Shown: one piece after another, positions 1-8,312 of the stretch
Layout of the letters: each line of letters begins with the position of its first letter
Numbering within the stretch: the first letter of the stretch is position 1
Assembly: GCA_041678045.1 (NCBI GenBank)
Contig: JBAYOV010000002.1
Location: forward strand, 1 to 64,000
Source of the DNA: UBA2357 sp041678045
GTDB taxonomy: Bacteria > Pseudomonadota > Gammaproteobacteria > Burkholderiales > Rhodocyclaceae
Length of the DNA stretch: 64,000 bases
Direction of reading: 5' to 3'
Position numbers and translations under genes: made by a program
Notes under the pieces: model-generated
What the model was told of the DNA's origin: nothing
The model's input: the letters and a program-made list of their open reading frames with translations, nothing else
Database searches by the model: none

Positions 1-106
1 GTCCGGGCTGGGCAAATTGCGTCCATCGCATGAAGGAGGCAGGGAAAAAGGGGAACTCATCGCGAAAAATCAGAATTCAGCCAATCGGAATATCAACATC
101 AGCTAA

Positions 107-532
107 TTAAGCACCAACGCCGTGCTGCAGCACAATGTTGCTATATAAGAAATCTATGCTGCTTTCCGGGATGGTTTTCAGGTATTCCGATGTGTTGTGC
201 GTGAATTCAATGTTCTCGATGCCGTAATTTACTTTTCTGGCTTCCTTCAGCATTGAGCTGGAAATGTCGAGAGCGATTACTTTTTGAAACTCTCTGGCCA
301 GCGCCCTTGAAAGTCTGCCAACGCCACACCCAAAGTCCAGTGCAACGCCCCTGCCTGGATTGATGCCCAGCTTGCTTAATCTGGACAAAATGTCTTCAAT
401 CTCCTCTTTTCCGGTTTTGAAAAACTCTTCGGCGCTCCATTTTCCGCCTTTTTTGTTCGGGTCGGTTAAGACGGCCCAATAGGGATCGTCCGAACCCAGT
501 TTTTCCCATTGTTCGCGATACTTTTCTTTCAT
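107..532 (-). pseudogene. Truncated class I SAM-dependent methyltransferase
   Basis: The 141-aa product has the Rossmann SAM-binding motif I (DFGCGVGRLSR), an acidic post-I strand (VIALDIS) and the post-II region SIDFLYSNIVLQH, then stops four residues later. A complete class I methyltransferase would continue with strands beta-5 to beta-7, so the C-terminal part is missing. The frame is open back to 646, but the Met at 532 gives the family-like N terminus (MKEKYREQWEKLGSDDPYW) and avoids overlap with the upstream glycosyltransferase; no strong RBS is visible. The DNA here and on to position 1 is visibly more AT-rich than the neighbours, which suggests acquired DNA that has been cut. Probably non-functional; a short functional variant cannot be excluded. 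Confidence 0.6.
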
Positions 533-581
533 GTGAAATGTTGCTCTGATGTCGGATGAAGAATATGGTTTGTCTCTGAAA

Positions 582-1484
582 TCAGCGTCGCAGCGGTCCC
601 AGACGACCGCGCCATCCGTCTCGCAGCCCCCGCAGCATCCACACAAGATGCACGCCAGGCGGGCGCGAAAACAGCGTATGAAAGACCAGTCTCTGCATCA
701 GCACCCATGCGTCGTAGCGTTTCCAGCCCCGCTCCACCCAGCTCATGCGCAATAGCGCGACACCGTTACGCATCACATAATAGTGTCGCAGGGACGAATG
801 CACCGGTACTTCGCGCCCGAACACCCGCATCACCCGTTCGCCCAGGTTATGCAACAAGCGTGCCGAGCCCGCCACAAACACCTTCAATCCTTGGCGACGG
901 CAGCGCAGGCACCACTCGATATCAACATAATCGATGAACAGGTCGCACCGGAAGGCCCCTGAATGCGCCAGCGCAGCAAGCGGCACCAGGCAACCCGAGC
1001 TGATCACATACGCCACCTCATGCACACCGCCATCGGCTACCGCCCGCAGCCTCAAGTCACCATTGTCCGACACCTGGAGAATCCGGGCCCGAGAGCCGGT
1101 ACGGTCATCCACAATCGCCGGTCCCAGTGCCCCCACCGGCTCGCCGGAGGCCACCAGTTCAGACCATGCCAAAGACAATGCGGACATCATGTCCTCGGCG
1201 GGCAGGCTGTCCTGGTCCGACAGCAGCACAAACGTGGCCCCCCGCTGCATCGCATGCGCCACCCCACGGTTGAATGCCTCCGCCACGCCAAGATTGGCCC
1301 CCAGGTCCAGCCACTCGAATCCCAGAGCCCTGGCCTCATGCGCCAGCGCCGATGGCGTCCCGTTGTGCACCACCACGCCCATTGCCACCTGGGGCCGCAA
1401 GGCCCGCAGCAGTCTGCACAGGTGAGCCTCGTCAGGCCGATAGGCCACCACCACCGCACACACCCCGGCGACCGTACTCGGCAT
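582..1484 (-). CDS. GT2 family glycosyltransferase, rhamnosyltransferase-like
   Basis: This 300-aa GT-A glycosyltransferase resembles the RfbF/WbbL rhamnosyltransferase group. Visible features are the N-terminal nucleotide-binding strand VCAVVVAYRP, the motif NLGVAEAFNRGV, the DxD-like acidic motif SDQDS around residue 95, and FIDYVDIEWCLRCRRQG, typical of the acceptor side. It probably transfers a deoxysugar from dTDP-rhamnose at the cytoplasmic membrane, matching the rfbCDBA set at 26.9-30.5 kb. The frame is open to 1616, but the Met at 1484 sits just before the first beta strand. It follows the PIG-L/GT2 gene by 62 bases in the same minus-strand operon. The exact donor and acceptor cannot be read from sequence. 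Confidence 0.85.
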   Translation of the reverse strand: MPSTVAGVCAVVVAYRPDEAHLCRLLRALRPQVAMGVVVHNGTPSALAHEARALGFEWLDLGANLGVAEAFNRGVAHAMQRGATFVLLSDQDSLPAEDMMSALSLAWSELVASGEPVGALGPAIVDDRTGSRARILQVSDNGDLRLRAVADGGVHEVAYVISSGCLVPLAALAHSGAFRCDLFIDYVDIEWCLRCRRQGLKVFVAGSARLLHNLGERVMRVFGREVPVHSSLRHYYVMRNGVALLRMSWVERGWKRYDAWVLMQRLVFHTLFSRPPGVHLVWMLRGLRDGWRGRLGPLRR

Positions 1485-1546
1485 GGCACCCGCAGGCGCA
1501 TCCGTATGCGAATGGCGGGCGGCAGGCCGTTGAGCGATGCCGCAGT

Positions 1547-3196
1547 TCACCGCACCCGCTTCCCGAACCTGCCAAGCCATCCAAGCAGGGCACGCAGGGG
1601 GGCCGTCACCCGCCACGAAAGGGATGACTGCATCGCCACCAGTGCAGCCCGAGCCTCAAGAATGGCGTCCGCATCTGCGGGCGCCATGCGCGCCTGACGC
1701 TCGCGCACCTCCAGTTGCTCCACATAAGCATACAAGGCATCAAAGCTCGGGCGGTCAAGCCCAATGCCCCATTTCTCGAGCACCCGGTCGCGCCACAGCC
1801 TGATCTTTTCCGCATCGTTCACCGGATGAGCCGCATCGTGCATCACACGATATTCCGCACTCACCCCGGGAGCGCGCACGAACGGCCCGAGCCTGGACAC
1901 CTGCAGCCAGAAATCCCAATCCTCAAAAATTTCCAGAGACTCATCCACCCGACAGCCATCGAGCACGGCCTCACGCCGGAACAGTACCGCATGAATTGGC
2001 AGATAGTTCGCAAAGCGCAACCTGACCACGGGGGCATCCACATCGAACAGATACACTAGGGTGCCGTCCTGTGCATTCACCGCACGCACGTCCGCATGCG
2101 CGGCCACGCATTCTCCGCGTTCCTGCAACTTGGCAACCAGTTTTGCGAGGTGATCCGGAAAAATCGAGTCATCATCGTCGAGAAACATCAACAGCGCTCC
2201 GGAAGCCTCTTCCAGTGCCCGGTTCGCCGCCGCGCCACGAGGCAAGGCGGGGCCTTCGACGTTCACCAACCGCAAGCTGCAATGGCCCCACCGCGCAGGC
2301 AGCGGCTGATGGCCGGAGCCGAACGCATTCACCACCACAATCTCGATGCATGGATAGGTCTGTGCCGCCACCGCATCCAGCGCCTGCTGCAGGCTGGACC
2401 GGTTCATGCTCCGCACCAGCACGCTCACCAAGGGCGCGCCGGGCGCAGGGCAGGGCAGGGGGCAGGGCATCGCCTGGGGGGCACGCAAGGCTTCCGCAGC
2501 GCACAGCGTGCGAGCAGTCACCACCCGGTAAGCTTCAGCGGCGAGCACCGGATGCCCCAGGGTGTAGGTACGATATCGATTCAGCGCCCCCACCTGCTCA
2601 TCGTATGCTTGCACAGCAAGTTGCGATACAAAGCAGCCCATCGCTGTCTGTTTCAGCGCAAGTACCGACGAAATGTCCACCAACAGGTTCGGGTCTGGCA
2701 GTGGGCGTCCGACCTCATACAGCGCCACGCACAGATCGCCCCCATCATGCCGGCGTGCAGCCTCCAGCACCGCCAGCGCGCAAGCGCGATGGTCCGGATG
2801 CACCTCGAAAGGGGAGGGGGCATACACACGCTCCGGCCGGAAACGTACCAAAGCCTCCTTCACGCGTGTGACCAGCGTCTCGTCGTACCTCAGGCCCCGG
2901 TCCGGAAGATGCCAGAACTCCGGCTCTTCGTACCCCAGCACACCGGCAGCGGTCACACTTTCCGCTTCACGCACGGCCACCAGCCCGCCTGCATCGCCGT
3001 GCCCCCCCGTACCGGCGGCCCCATCCGTCAGCACCACCACCTGCACTACGGCCTGCTCGCACACATGCAACGCCAGCGCACCACCGCATCCGAAAACTTC
3101 GTCATCCGCATGTGGCGCGAACACCAGCACGCGCTCAACCCCAAAATGCCTGACGGCCTCATACGGCACGAAACGACTCTCTTCGGGCTTGCTCAT
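1547..3196 (-). CDS. PIG-L family deacetylase fused to a GT2 glycosyltransferase
   Basis: The 549-aa product has two domains. Residues ~20-250 are a PIG-L/LmbE deacetylase with the zinc motif APHADDE and a second metal motif HPDHRAC; such enzymes remove N-acetyl groups from sugars. Residues ~260-480 are a GT-A domain with VSVLVRSMNR, an aromatic acceptor region and the acidic FLDDDDSIFPDH motif. The C-terminal tail resembles the helices found after GT2 domains. The start at 3196 has a GGTGGAG ribosome site and trims 67 unlikely residues. It lies between gtrA and the rhamnosyltransferase-like gene in one operon. Likely role: deacetylation of an N-acetyl sugar coupled to glycosyl transfer in surface glycan assembly. 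The fusion is seen in the sequence; the substrate is unknown. Confidence 0.85.
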   Translation of the reverse strand: MSKPEESRFVPYEAVRHFGVERVLVFAPHADDEVFGCGGALALHVCEQAVVQVVVLTDGAAGTGGHGDAGGLVAVREAESVTAAGVLGYEEPEFWHLPDRGLRYDETLVTRVKEALVRFRPERVYAPSPFEVHPDHRACALAVLEAARRHDGGDLCVALYEVGRPLPDPNLLVDISSVLALKQTAMGCFVSQLAVQAYDEQVGALNRYRTYTLGHPVLAAEAYRVVTARTLCAAEALRAPQAMPCPLPCPAPGAPLVSVLVRSMNRSSLQQALDAVAAQTYPCIEIVVVNAFGSGHQPLPARWGHCSLRLVNVEGPALPRGAAANRALEEASGALLMFLDDDDSIFPDHLAKLVAKLQERGECVAAHADVRAVNAQDGTLVYLFDVDAPVVRLRFANYLPIHAVLFRREAVLDGCRVDESLEIFEDWDFWLQVSRLGPFVRAPGVSAEYRVMHDAAHPVNDAEKIRLWRDRVLEKWGIGLDRPSFDALYAYVEQLEVRERQARMAPADADAILEARAALVAMQSSLSWRVTAPLRALLGWLGRFGKRVR

Positions 3197-3216
3197 CTGC
3201 AACTCCACCAGTCTGT

Positions 3217-3594
3217 TCAATCGACCCGGTACGTGAAATGACGATGCGCCCCGAAACTCAGCAGCGGCACCGCCGTCACCACCAGTGCAATCCCGGCAAG
3301 ATAGTGCCAGCCCGCCTGCTCGGCAGCCCACGCCAGGCTCACCGTCAGTCCCAGGGCCGCCAGTGAAACCACCATATAGCGCCGCCAGGTGCCCCAACTC
3401 ATGCGGCTACGAAAACTCCAGCGCGAATTCAGGACGTATGACATCGCATTCGCAAGCACGAATGCCAGCCCGTTGGCCAGTGTCGGGTGCGCCCCCAGCC
3501 AACCGGCCAGGAGGCTTGCCACCGCCACATGCAGCAGGGTTGCCAGCGCGCCCACATTGGCAAAGCGCCACAGCGACGAACCCGGCTGCCTCAT
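3217..3594 (-). CDS. GtrA family membrane protein
   Basis: The 125-aa protein has four predicted membrane segments in the GtrA pattern: RFANVGALATLLHVAVASLL, then NGLAFVLANAMSYVLNSRWSF with the family's Y-x-x-N-x-x-W-x-F signature, and two C-terminal helices ending in HRHFTYRVD. GtrA-type proteins are thought to flip polyprenyl-phosphate sugars made by GtrB-type transferases across the inner membrane. Its start overlaps the upstream methyltransferase stop by four bases (ATGA), so the genes are translationally coupled. The GtrB-like transferase lies two genes upstream, so the pair is split only by the methyltransferase. Length and topology are normal for the family. Confidence 0.88.
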   Translation of the reverse strand: MRQPGSSLWRFANVGALATLLHVAVASLLAGWLGAHPTLANGLAFVLANAMSYVLNSRWSFRSRMSWGTWRRYMVVSLAALGLTVSLAWAAEQAGWHYLAGIALVVTAVPLLSFGAHRHFTYRVD

Positions 3595-4355
3595 CGCACC
3601 ACCGTATCGCCGGGCCTGCGCAGCAGCGCAATCACCGAAGTTCCGGCCGGAAAAAACCAGTGCCCCAGCACCCGGCGCTCCAGTCCGAAAATGCCCTGCA
3701 AAACTGCATTGACAAACCTCCCCGGCATCCGTACGTCCGAGCCCGCAGCGGCTTCATCGCTGTCTTGTGTCCCCTTCAACCTTTGTGCTCCCCTGGCCAG
3801 GGCGATCAGCGGAAACAGCAGGGTATTGAAATAACCGCCGCGCACCCACTCGAACCCCGCTGTCCGGGCCAGCGTGCGCAGCGTCCCGGCGGTATAGCGC
3901 CGGAAATGGCCATGCCCCTCATCGTGTGCCGACCACAACCACTGATAGGCTGGCACCGTGATCAGCAAGCTTCCGCCTGGCTTGAGCAGGCCAAGCACCC
4001 GCTCCAGCGCAGCCCCGTCGGCCTGCACATGCTCCAGTACATCGAGCATGCACACCAGGTCGAACTGCCCGTTGGCAAACGGTACCGGTTCTGGCAATCC
4101 ACCCGGCAACACCTCGCACACCCCCTGTGCGCGGGCGTGCGCCACTGCCGAAGCATCGTACTCCATGGCCTGCAACTGTCCGAAGGCCGACAGCATTGCC
4201 AGGTTGCCCCCCGGGCCACAGCCAATCTCAAGAATGCGCGACTGTGCATCAAGACCCAGCGTCGCGATCACCACAGCCAGATTTTGCCGCCGGGCCACAA
4301 ACCACCAGTGCTGCGCCTGCAAGCGGGCCATCTGCTCATACAGTTCAGGACGCAT
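3591..4355 (-). CDS. Class I SAM-dependent methyltransferase
   Basis: The 254-aa protein begins MRPELYEQMARLQAQHWWF, a common N terminus in methyltransferases of lipid-carrier glycan clusters. The SAM motif is ILEIGCGPGGNLAML at about residue 40, and LVCMLDVLEHVQADGAAL is the post-II motif. GHGHFRRYTAGTLRTLARTAGF follows, then a hydrophobic C-terminal stretch that may contact the membrane. The longer open frame to 4430 was rejected because 4355 gives an 11-base overlap with the upstream gtrB-like gene and a family-like start. The partner is probably a polyprenyl-linked sugar intermediate; whether a sugar or another small molecule is methylated is unknown. Confidence 0.85.
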   Translation of the reverse strand: MRPELYEQMARLQAQHWWFVARRQNLAVVIATLGLDAQSRILEIGCGPGGNLAMLSAFGQLQAMEYDASAVAHARAQGVCEVLPGGLPEPVPFANGQFDLVCMLDVLEHVQADGAALERVLGLLKPGGSLLITVPAYQWLWSAHDEGHGHFRRYTAGTLRTLARTAGFEWVRGGYFNTLLFPLIALARGAQRLKGTQDSDEAAAGSDVRMPGRFVNAVLQGIFGLERRVLGHWFFPAGTSVIALLRRPGDTVVR

Positions 4356-5337
4356 CGTCGTAGCGCTCCCGCACGATGTACACCGGCCGTCCCTTGGTTT
4401 CCGCAAAGATCCGTCCCAAGTATTCTCCAAGAATGCCCAGCCCGATCAACTGCACCCCTCCCAGGAAAGACACCACCGTGATCAACGAAGCATAACCTGG
4501 CCAGTCACGGCCATAAATCAGGGTGTGACCGACCACGAACAGGCCGAATACAAAGGCCATCAAGGCAATCACCCCGCCCAGATAGGTCCACACCCGAAGC
4601 GGAACCGTCGAAAACGACGTAATGCCTTCCAGTGCCAGATTCCACAGTTTCCAGCCTGAAAACTTCGTCCTGCCTGCCGCTCGGGTTGCCCGGGCATACG
4701 GAATGGTGGCCTGACGGAAACCCACCCATGCGAACAGCCCCTTCATGAAGCGGCGGCGTTCCGGCAAGGCCTTCAGCGCCTCCACCACACGCCGGTCCAT
4801 CAGCCGGAAATCCCCCACGTTCGGCGGCATCGGAGCCTCTGCAATCCAGTTGTGCAACCGATAGAACCAGTCTGCCGTCACCCGTTTGAGCAGCGAATCG
4901 CTGGAGCGGTCGGTGCGCTGGGCCAGCACCACATCGAATCCTTGCTGCCACACCGCCAGCATTTCACCGATCAGCTCGGGCGGGTCCTGCAGATCGGCGT
5001 CCATCGGTACCACCGCCTGTCCAAGCGCATGATCGATGCCGCAGCTCAGGGCCGCCTCTTTGCCGAAGTTCCGTGACAGGTCGATCACCCGGATGCGCGC
5101 ATCGCGCTGCTGCCACGCCCGCAGGCGTTGCAAGGTATCATCCTGGCTGCCATCATTCACGCACACAAACTCGGCGGATATCGCGAGGTGGTCGATCACC
5201 CCGCTCAGCGTCCCGAAAAAGGCATCCAGTACAGCACTCTCGTTGAACATCGGACACACCACCGACAACAACGGTCTTTCATCGCAAGCTGGCTGTAATG
5301 CGGGCACCGCTCCCGGCGTCATTCTCGTATCGCTCAT
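4345..5337 (-). CDS. GtrB/DPM1-like polyprenyl-phosphate glycosyltransferase
   Basis: This 330-aa GT2 enzyme has a GT-A domain (LSVVCPMFNESAVLDAFF, FVCVNDGSQDDT, PMDADLQDPPELI with the D-x-D, and RFMKGLFAWVGF). Two C-terminal membrane helices (YLGGVIALMAFVFGLFVVG and VSFLGGVQLIGLGILGEYLG) and the signature GEYLGRIFAETKGRP follow. The family transfers glucose or another sugar from a nucleotide donor to undecaprenyl phosphate for later flipping by GtrA. I use the Met at 5337, which has GGGAACGGA just upstream; a Met at 5349 is the alternative. It is the first gene of the minus-strand operon; a membrane protein gene diverges from it at 5498. Confidence 0.88.
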   Translation of the reverse strand: MSDTRMTPGAVPALQPACDERPLLSVVCPMFNESAVLDAFFGTLSGVIDHLAISAEFVCVNDGSQDDTLQRLRAWQQRDARIRVIDLSRNFGKEAALSCGIDHALGQAVVPMDADLQDPPELIGEMLAVWQQGFDVVLAQRTDRSSDSLLKRVTADWFYRLHNWIAEAPMPPNVGDFRLMDRRVVEALKALPERRRFMKGLFAWVGFRQATIPYARATRAAGRTKFSGWKLWNLALEGITSFSTVPLRVWTYLGGVIALMAFVFGLFVVGHTLIYGRDWPGYASLITVVSFLGGVQLIGLGILGEYLGRIFAETKGRPVYIVRERYDDAS

Positions 5338-5497
5338 TTCCGTTCCCACTCAACCCGAGGGCATGATCCGGAGCCTGCATGACACCTCGCCCCTTGAGCC
5401 GATGTCGATCTGCATGGAGTGGCGGATATTACCAGAACGACAGACCCCCCAATGCGGCGCCTGCCATGGGCTGCACCACAACGAGCCTGTTTAGCGC

Positions 5498-7156
5498 ATG
5501 ACGTACACCACTCACCCATTCCCGCATGCAACCCCTCTTGCGGCTATCTGGCTTGGCTTCCTCGCCTGCTCCCTGCATGGCAGTGCCCTGCAGGGCTTCT
5601 GGCGCATCGACGACCTGTGGTTGCTGCACTACGTAAGCCTGCACCCGCAGGCAAGCGGTTACTTCTTTTCCCCCATGCAGTGGCAGGCGCTGTCAGTGCC
5701 ATTCTTCACACCCTGGCTTGTCCTCGACTTTCGGCTGGATATTGTCCTGTTTGGTCCCGACCCCATGCCACACTACGGGCGTCATCTGCTCGTACTGCTC
5801 CTGGCGGCATGGCTGACTTTCGTGCTGCTGCGACCTCACGCCGGCTGGCTCTGGAGCACGCTGGGTGCCAGCCTGTTTCTTGCAGGTGCTCCTACAGTCG
5901 TTTTGGCCCAGCAACTCATGGCGCGACACTATGCCGACGGACTGGTGTTTGCCCTGCTCGCCATTCTGCTTTGGCTTCACCCGAACAAAGTCCCCAAGGC
6001 AGGGGCAGGGCGCTGGCTGGCATCCGTGTGCTACCTCCTCTCCATGCTATGCAAGGAAGTATTCGCACCGCTTCCGATGGTTCTCTTCTTCCTCATGACC
6101 GGTTCGTTCACCACCCGAATGCGGGCCATGCTCCCTCTTGTTGTCAGCGCACTGGCATTCGTTCTCTGGCGGCAGAGCATGATTGGCACGCTCGTTGGCG
6201 GCTACTCCAACAGTCTCGAACTGAGCCGTTTTAGTACCTGGGTCGGCACCTTTCCAGACATTATTTTTGGACAGGGTTGGTTCGTGCTCGTCGCTATTGC
6301 CGGCTTTCTGACAGCGCTTTTTGTAACCCTGACAGCCTCCCGCCAGGCTGCCATGGTGACCGTCTCCGCTTTGTTCGCGCTGCTCTTGCCGTTGCTGGCA
6401 GTCGCCCCGGTCAGTGAACCGCTTCACTATCGTCTCGCGCTTCTCCCCTTCTGGGGGGGCTGCGTTCTGTTTGCTGCGGGCGCAGCCCGGCTGCTGAAGT
6501 GCACCCGGCTCGCGCCCGTCCGGCTCATGCTGTTTGCGCTACTCACGGCCGTGCCGCTTGCCGTTGCTTTGCACGGCCGTGCCGTAGCAGCAGAATATGC
6601 AGTCATCACCAGCAATCTCGATGCACACGGTCGATTCCTGTTCAGTCACGATACCGCAGTCGGCTATGTACCATCCGGTGCCGCCGCTGGCTATATCGCA
6701 CCTGCACACGCTTTAAGACAACACTATGGCGAAGCAGGCGCTCCACGGCCACTACCCATTCCCGAATACGCCGAACAATACGCGCCCGAACTGCCTGTAT
6801 TTTCCTATCAATCTGACTGCCGCTGCATGATGCCCATGCACTCCATGCCAACGTCCCGCACCTTCCGCGCGGGCCTTCCTGCTGCTGTCAGCATCGACAG
6901 ACGTGACGGTGGTTTGAGACTCACCGCTGAAGTCCCCCCAACTGCAGCGTGCCATCTCGTATTCAGGGATGCCCGTCTTACCCTGCCGGTGCCTTGTCAG
7001 GCGCACGTCGCCTTCGACCCACCCAACTGGGTGCAGGGGGCGGTGCGCATGGTTGTTGTATACCAGACAGAGTGGGGCGCATCCGACTGGTTCGATTTTC
7101 CCGAAAAAGGCACACTCCAGCGCTGGCCTCGGCACACAGCCGACCCGCACCTCTGA
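5498..7156 (+). CDS. Polytopic membrane protein, possible GT-C-type glycosyltransferase
   Basis: I do not recognise a named family. The 552-aa protein starts with a signal-anchor-like helix (LAAIWLGFLACSL) followed by FWRIDDLWLLHYVSLHP. An Asp pair in the first extracytoplasmic loop is a feature of GT-C glycosyltransferases of the ArnT/PMT type. About nine to eleven hydrophobic segments follow up to residue ~365. The last ~180 residues are soluble and probably periplasmic, with a cysteine-containing stretch (SDCRCMMPMHSMP) and a beta-rich end. It diverges from the gtrB-like gene and is followed 11 bases later by an acyltransferase. GT-C membership is an inference from topology and the Asp pair only. 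Confidence 0.6.
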   Translation: MTYTTHPFPHATPLAAIWLGFLACSLHGSALQGFWRIDDLWLLHYVSLHPQASGYFFSPMQWQALSVPFFTPWLVLDFRLDIVLFGPDPMPHYGRHLLVLLLAAWLTFVLLRPHAGWLWSTLGASLFLAGAPTVVLAQQLMARHYADGLVFALLAILLWLHPNKVPKAGAGRWLASVCYLLSMLCKEVFAPLPMVLFFLMTGSFTTRMRAMLPLVVSALAFVLWRQSMIGTLVGGYSNSLELSRFSTWVGTFPDIIFGQGWFVLVAIAGFLTALFVTLTASRQAAMVTVSALFALLLPLLAVAPVSEPLHYRLALLPFWGGCVLFAAGAARLLKCTRLAPVRLMLFALLTAVPLAVALHGRAVAAEYAVITSNLDAHGRFLFSHDTAVGYVPSGAAAGYIAPAHALRQHYGEAGAPRPLPIPEYAEQYAPELPVFSYQSDCRCMMPMHSMPTSRTFRAGLPAAVSIDRRDGGLRLTAEVPPTAACHLVFRDARLTLPVPCQAHVAFDPPNWVQGAVRMVVVYQTEWGASDWFDFPEKGTLQRWPRHTADPHL

Positions 7157-7167
7157 AGAAAGCTCCA

Positions 7168-8298
7168 ATGCACAGCCCGCACACCCCCATTGCACACAAG
7201 GTCTCTGGCACACAGCCACACGACACTACCGACTGGTCCATCGAGCTGCTGCGCGGTGGCGCTGCGCTGCTCGTCGTCCTTGCCCACTACCGCGACATGC
7301 TCGGTCTCGAATACTGGGCGGTCAACTTCACCTTCACCGGCGTCGACCTCTTCTTCGTTCTCAGTGGCTTCGTGTTTGCGCCCTACCTCCATGGCCGCCG
7401 TCTCGACCCCATCCCTTTTTACATCCGGCGCTTCTTCAGGCTTTACCCGCTGTACATCGTTGCCGTGCTGCTCTATGCCGCCCTTCATCTGCACCAAAAC
7501 AGCGGAAATGCCGGTCACACCCTCACGCTCATCCTCAAGCATGCCTTGTTCCTGCACACCACACAGGACATCGCTACCGCCTTCAGCCTCAATCCGGCCT
7601 TCTGGAGTCTCCCGCCCGAAGTCGAGTTTTATCTCGTTCTGCCCCTGCTCTGCCTGCTTGGTGGCCATCCGGGGCGCGCACTGAGTATTGCCGCCTGCGC
7701 CCTGATCCTGCATCTTGCCCTGGCCGCAGCCTCGTTCAGCACAGCACAACCCGCAGCAACACACACGACCACCCTGCCAGCCCTTCTGCTGGTGCATCTG
7801 CCCGGCCTGCTCGTCGAATTCATGCTCGGCACGCTCGCCTGGCAACTCAACCGTCGCTTGCGCACTGATGCCCAGCGTCTGGCCCTCATCCTTGGGGGCT
7901 TCCTCGCCTGGCTCGCCCTGGCCGCACTGTTTCACCACCACCATGACCAGGCCCCACACCTTCAAGCCCTCCTGCATGGCAATGTCGGCCTGCTGGCCGC
8001 ACTCACCTTCCTGCCCATGGTGGCCGGCCTGGCCGGGGCTGGTGACCGCTTCCAGCCCGTCCTGCGAGCGTTCGGCCGCAATCTGGGCCGGCTCAGCTAT
8101 GGCACCTACCTCTTTCACAACGCAACGCCCCGGCTGCTCGACCGCATGCTCGACATTCCCTCGCGGCCCATGCTGGCCCTGTGCGCGCTGCTGCTCACCC
8201 TGCTGCTTGCCCACATCCTCAATCTTCTGGTAGAAGAGCCTGCCCGCAACCGGGGGCGTCGTTTGGCCGCCCGCCGCGCCCGCCCATCCTCCCCTTGA
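7168..8298 (+). CDS. Acyltransferase 3 (OafA/YrhL) family protein
   Basis: This 376-aa multi-helix membrane protein starts at the ATG at 7168; upstream in-frame sequence overlaps the preceding gene and was discarded. Motifs of the family are ELLRGGAALLVVLAHYRD (helix 1 with the catalytic His), GVDLFFVLSGFVF, YIRRFFRLYPLYI, and the acidic-to-Leu stretch FWSLPPEVEFYLVLPLL. These enzymes carry acyl groups across the inner membrane to O-acylate surface sugars, O-antigen or exopolysaccharide. It stands 11 bases after the 552-aa membrane protein gene and 14 bases before the LpxL-like gene, probably in one transcript. A second acyltransferase-3 gene is at 24732. Confidence 0.9.
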   Translation: MHSPHTPIAHKVSGTQPHDTTDWSIELLRGGAALLVVLAHYRDMLGLEYWAVNFTFTGVDLFFVLSGFVFAPYLHGRRLDPIPFYIRRFFRLYPLYIVAVLLYAALHLHQNSGNAGHTLTLILKHALFLHTTQDIATAFSLNPAFWSLPPEVEFYLVLPLLCLLGGHPGRALSIAACALILHLALAAASFSTAQPAATHTTTLPALLLVHLPGLLVEFMLGTLAWQLNRRLRTDAQRLALILGGFLAWLALAALFHHHHDQAPHLQALLHGNVGLLAALTFLPMVAGLAGAGDRFQPVLRAFGRNLGRLSYGTYLFHNATPRLLDRMLDIPSRPMLALCALLLTLLLAHILNLLVEEPARNRGRRLAARRARPSSP

Positions 8299-8312
8299 CC
8301 TCGCCAGCCCAC

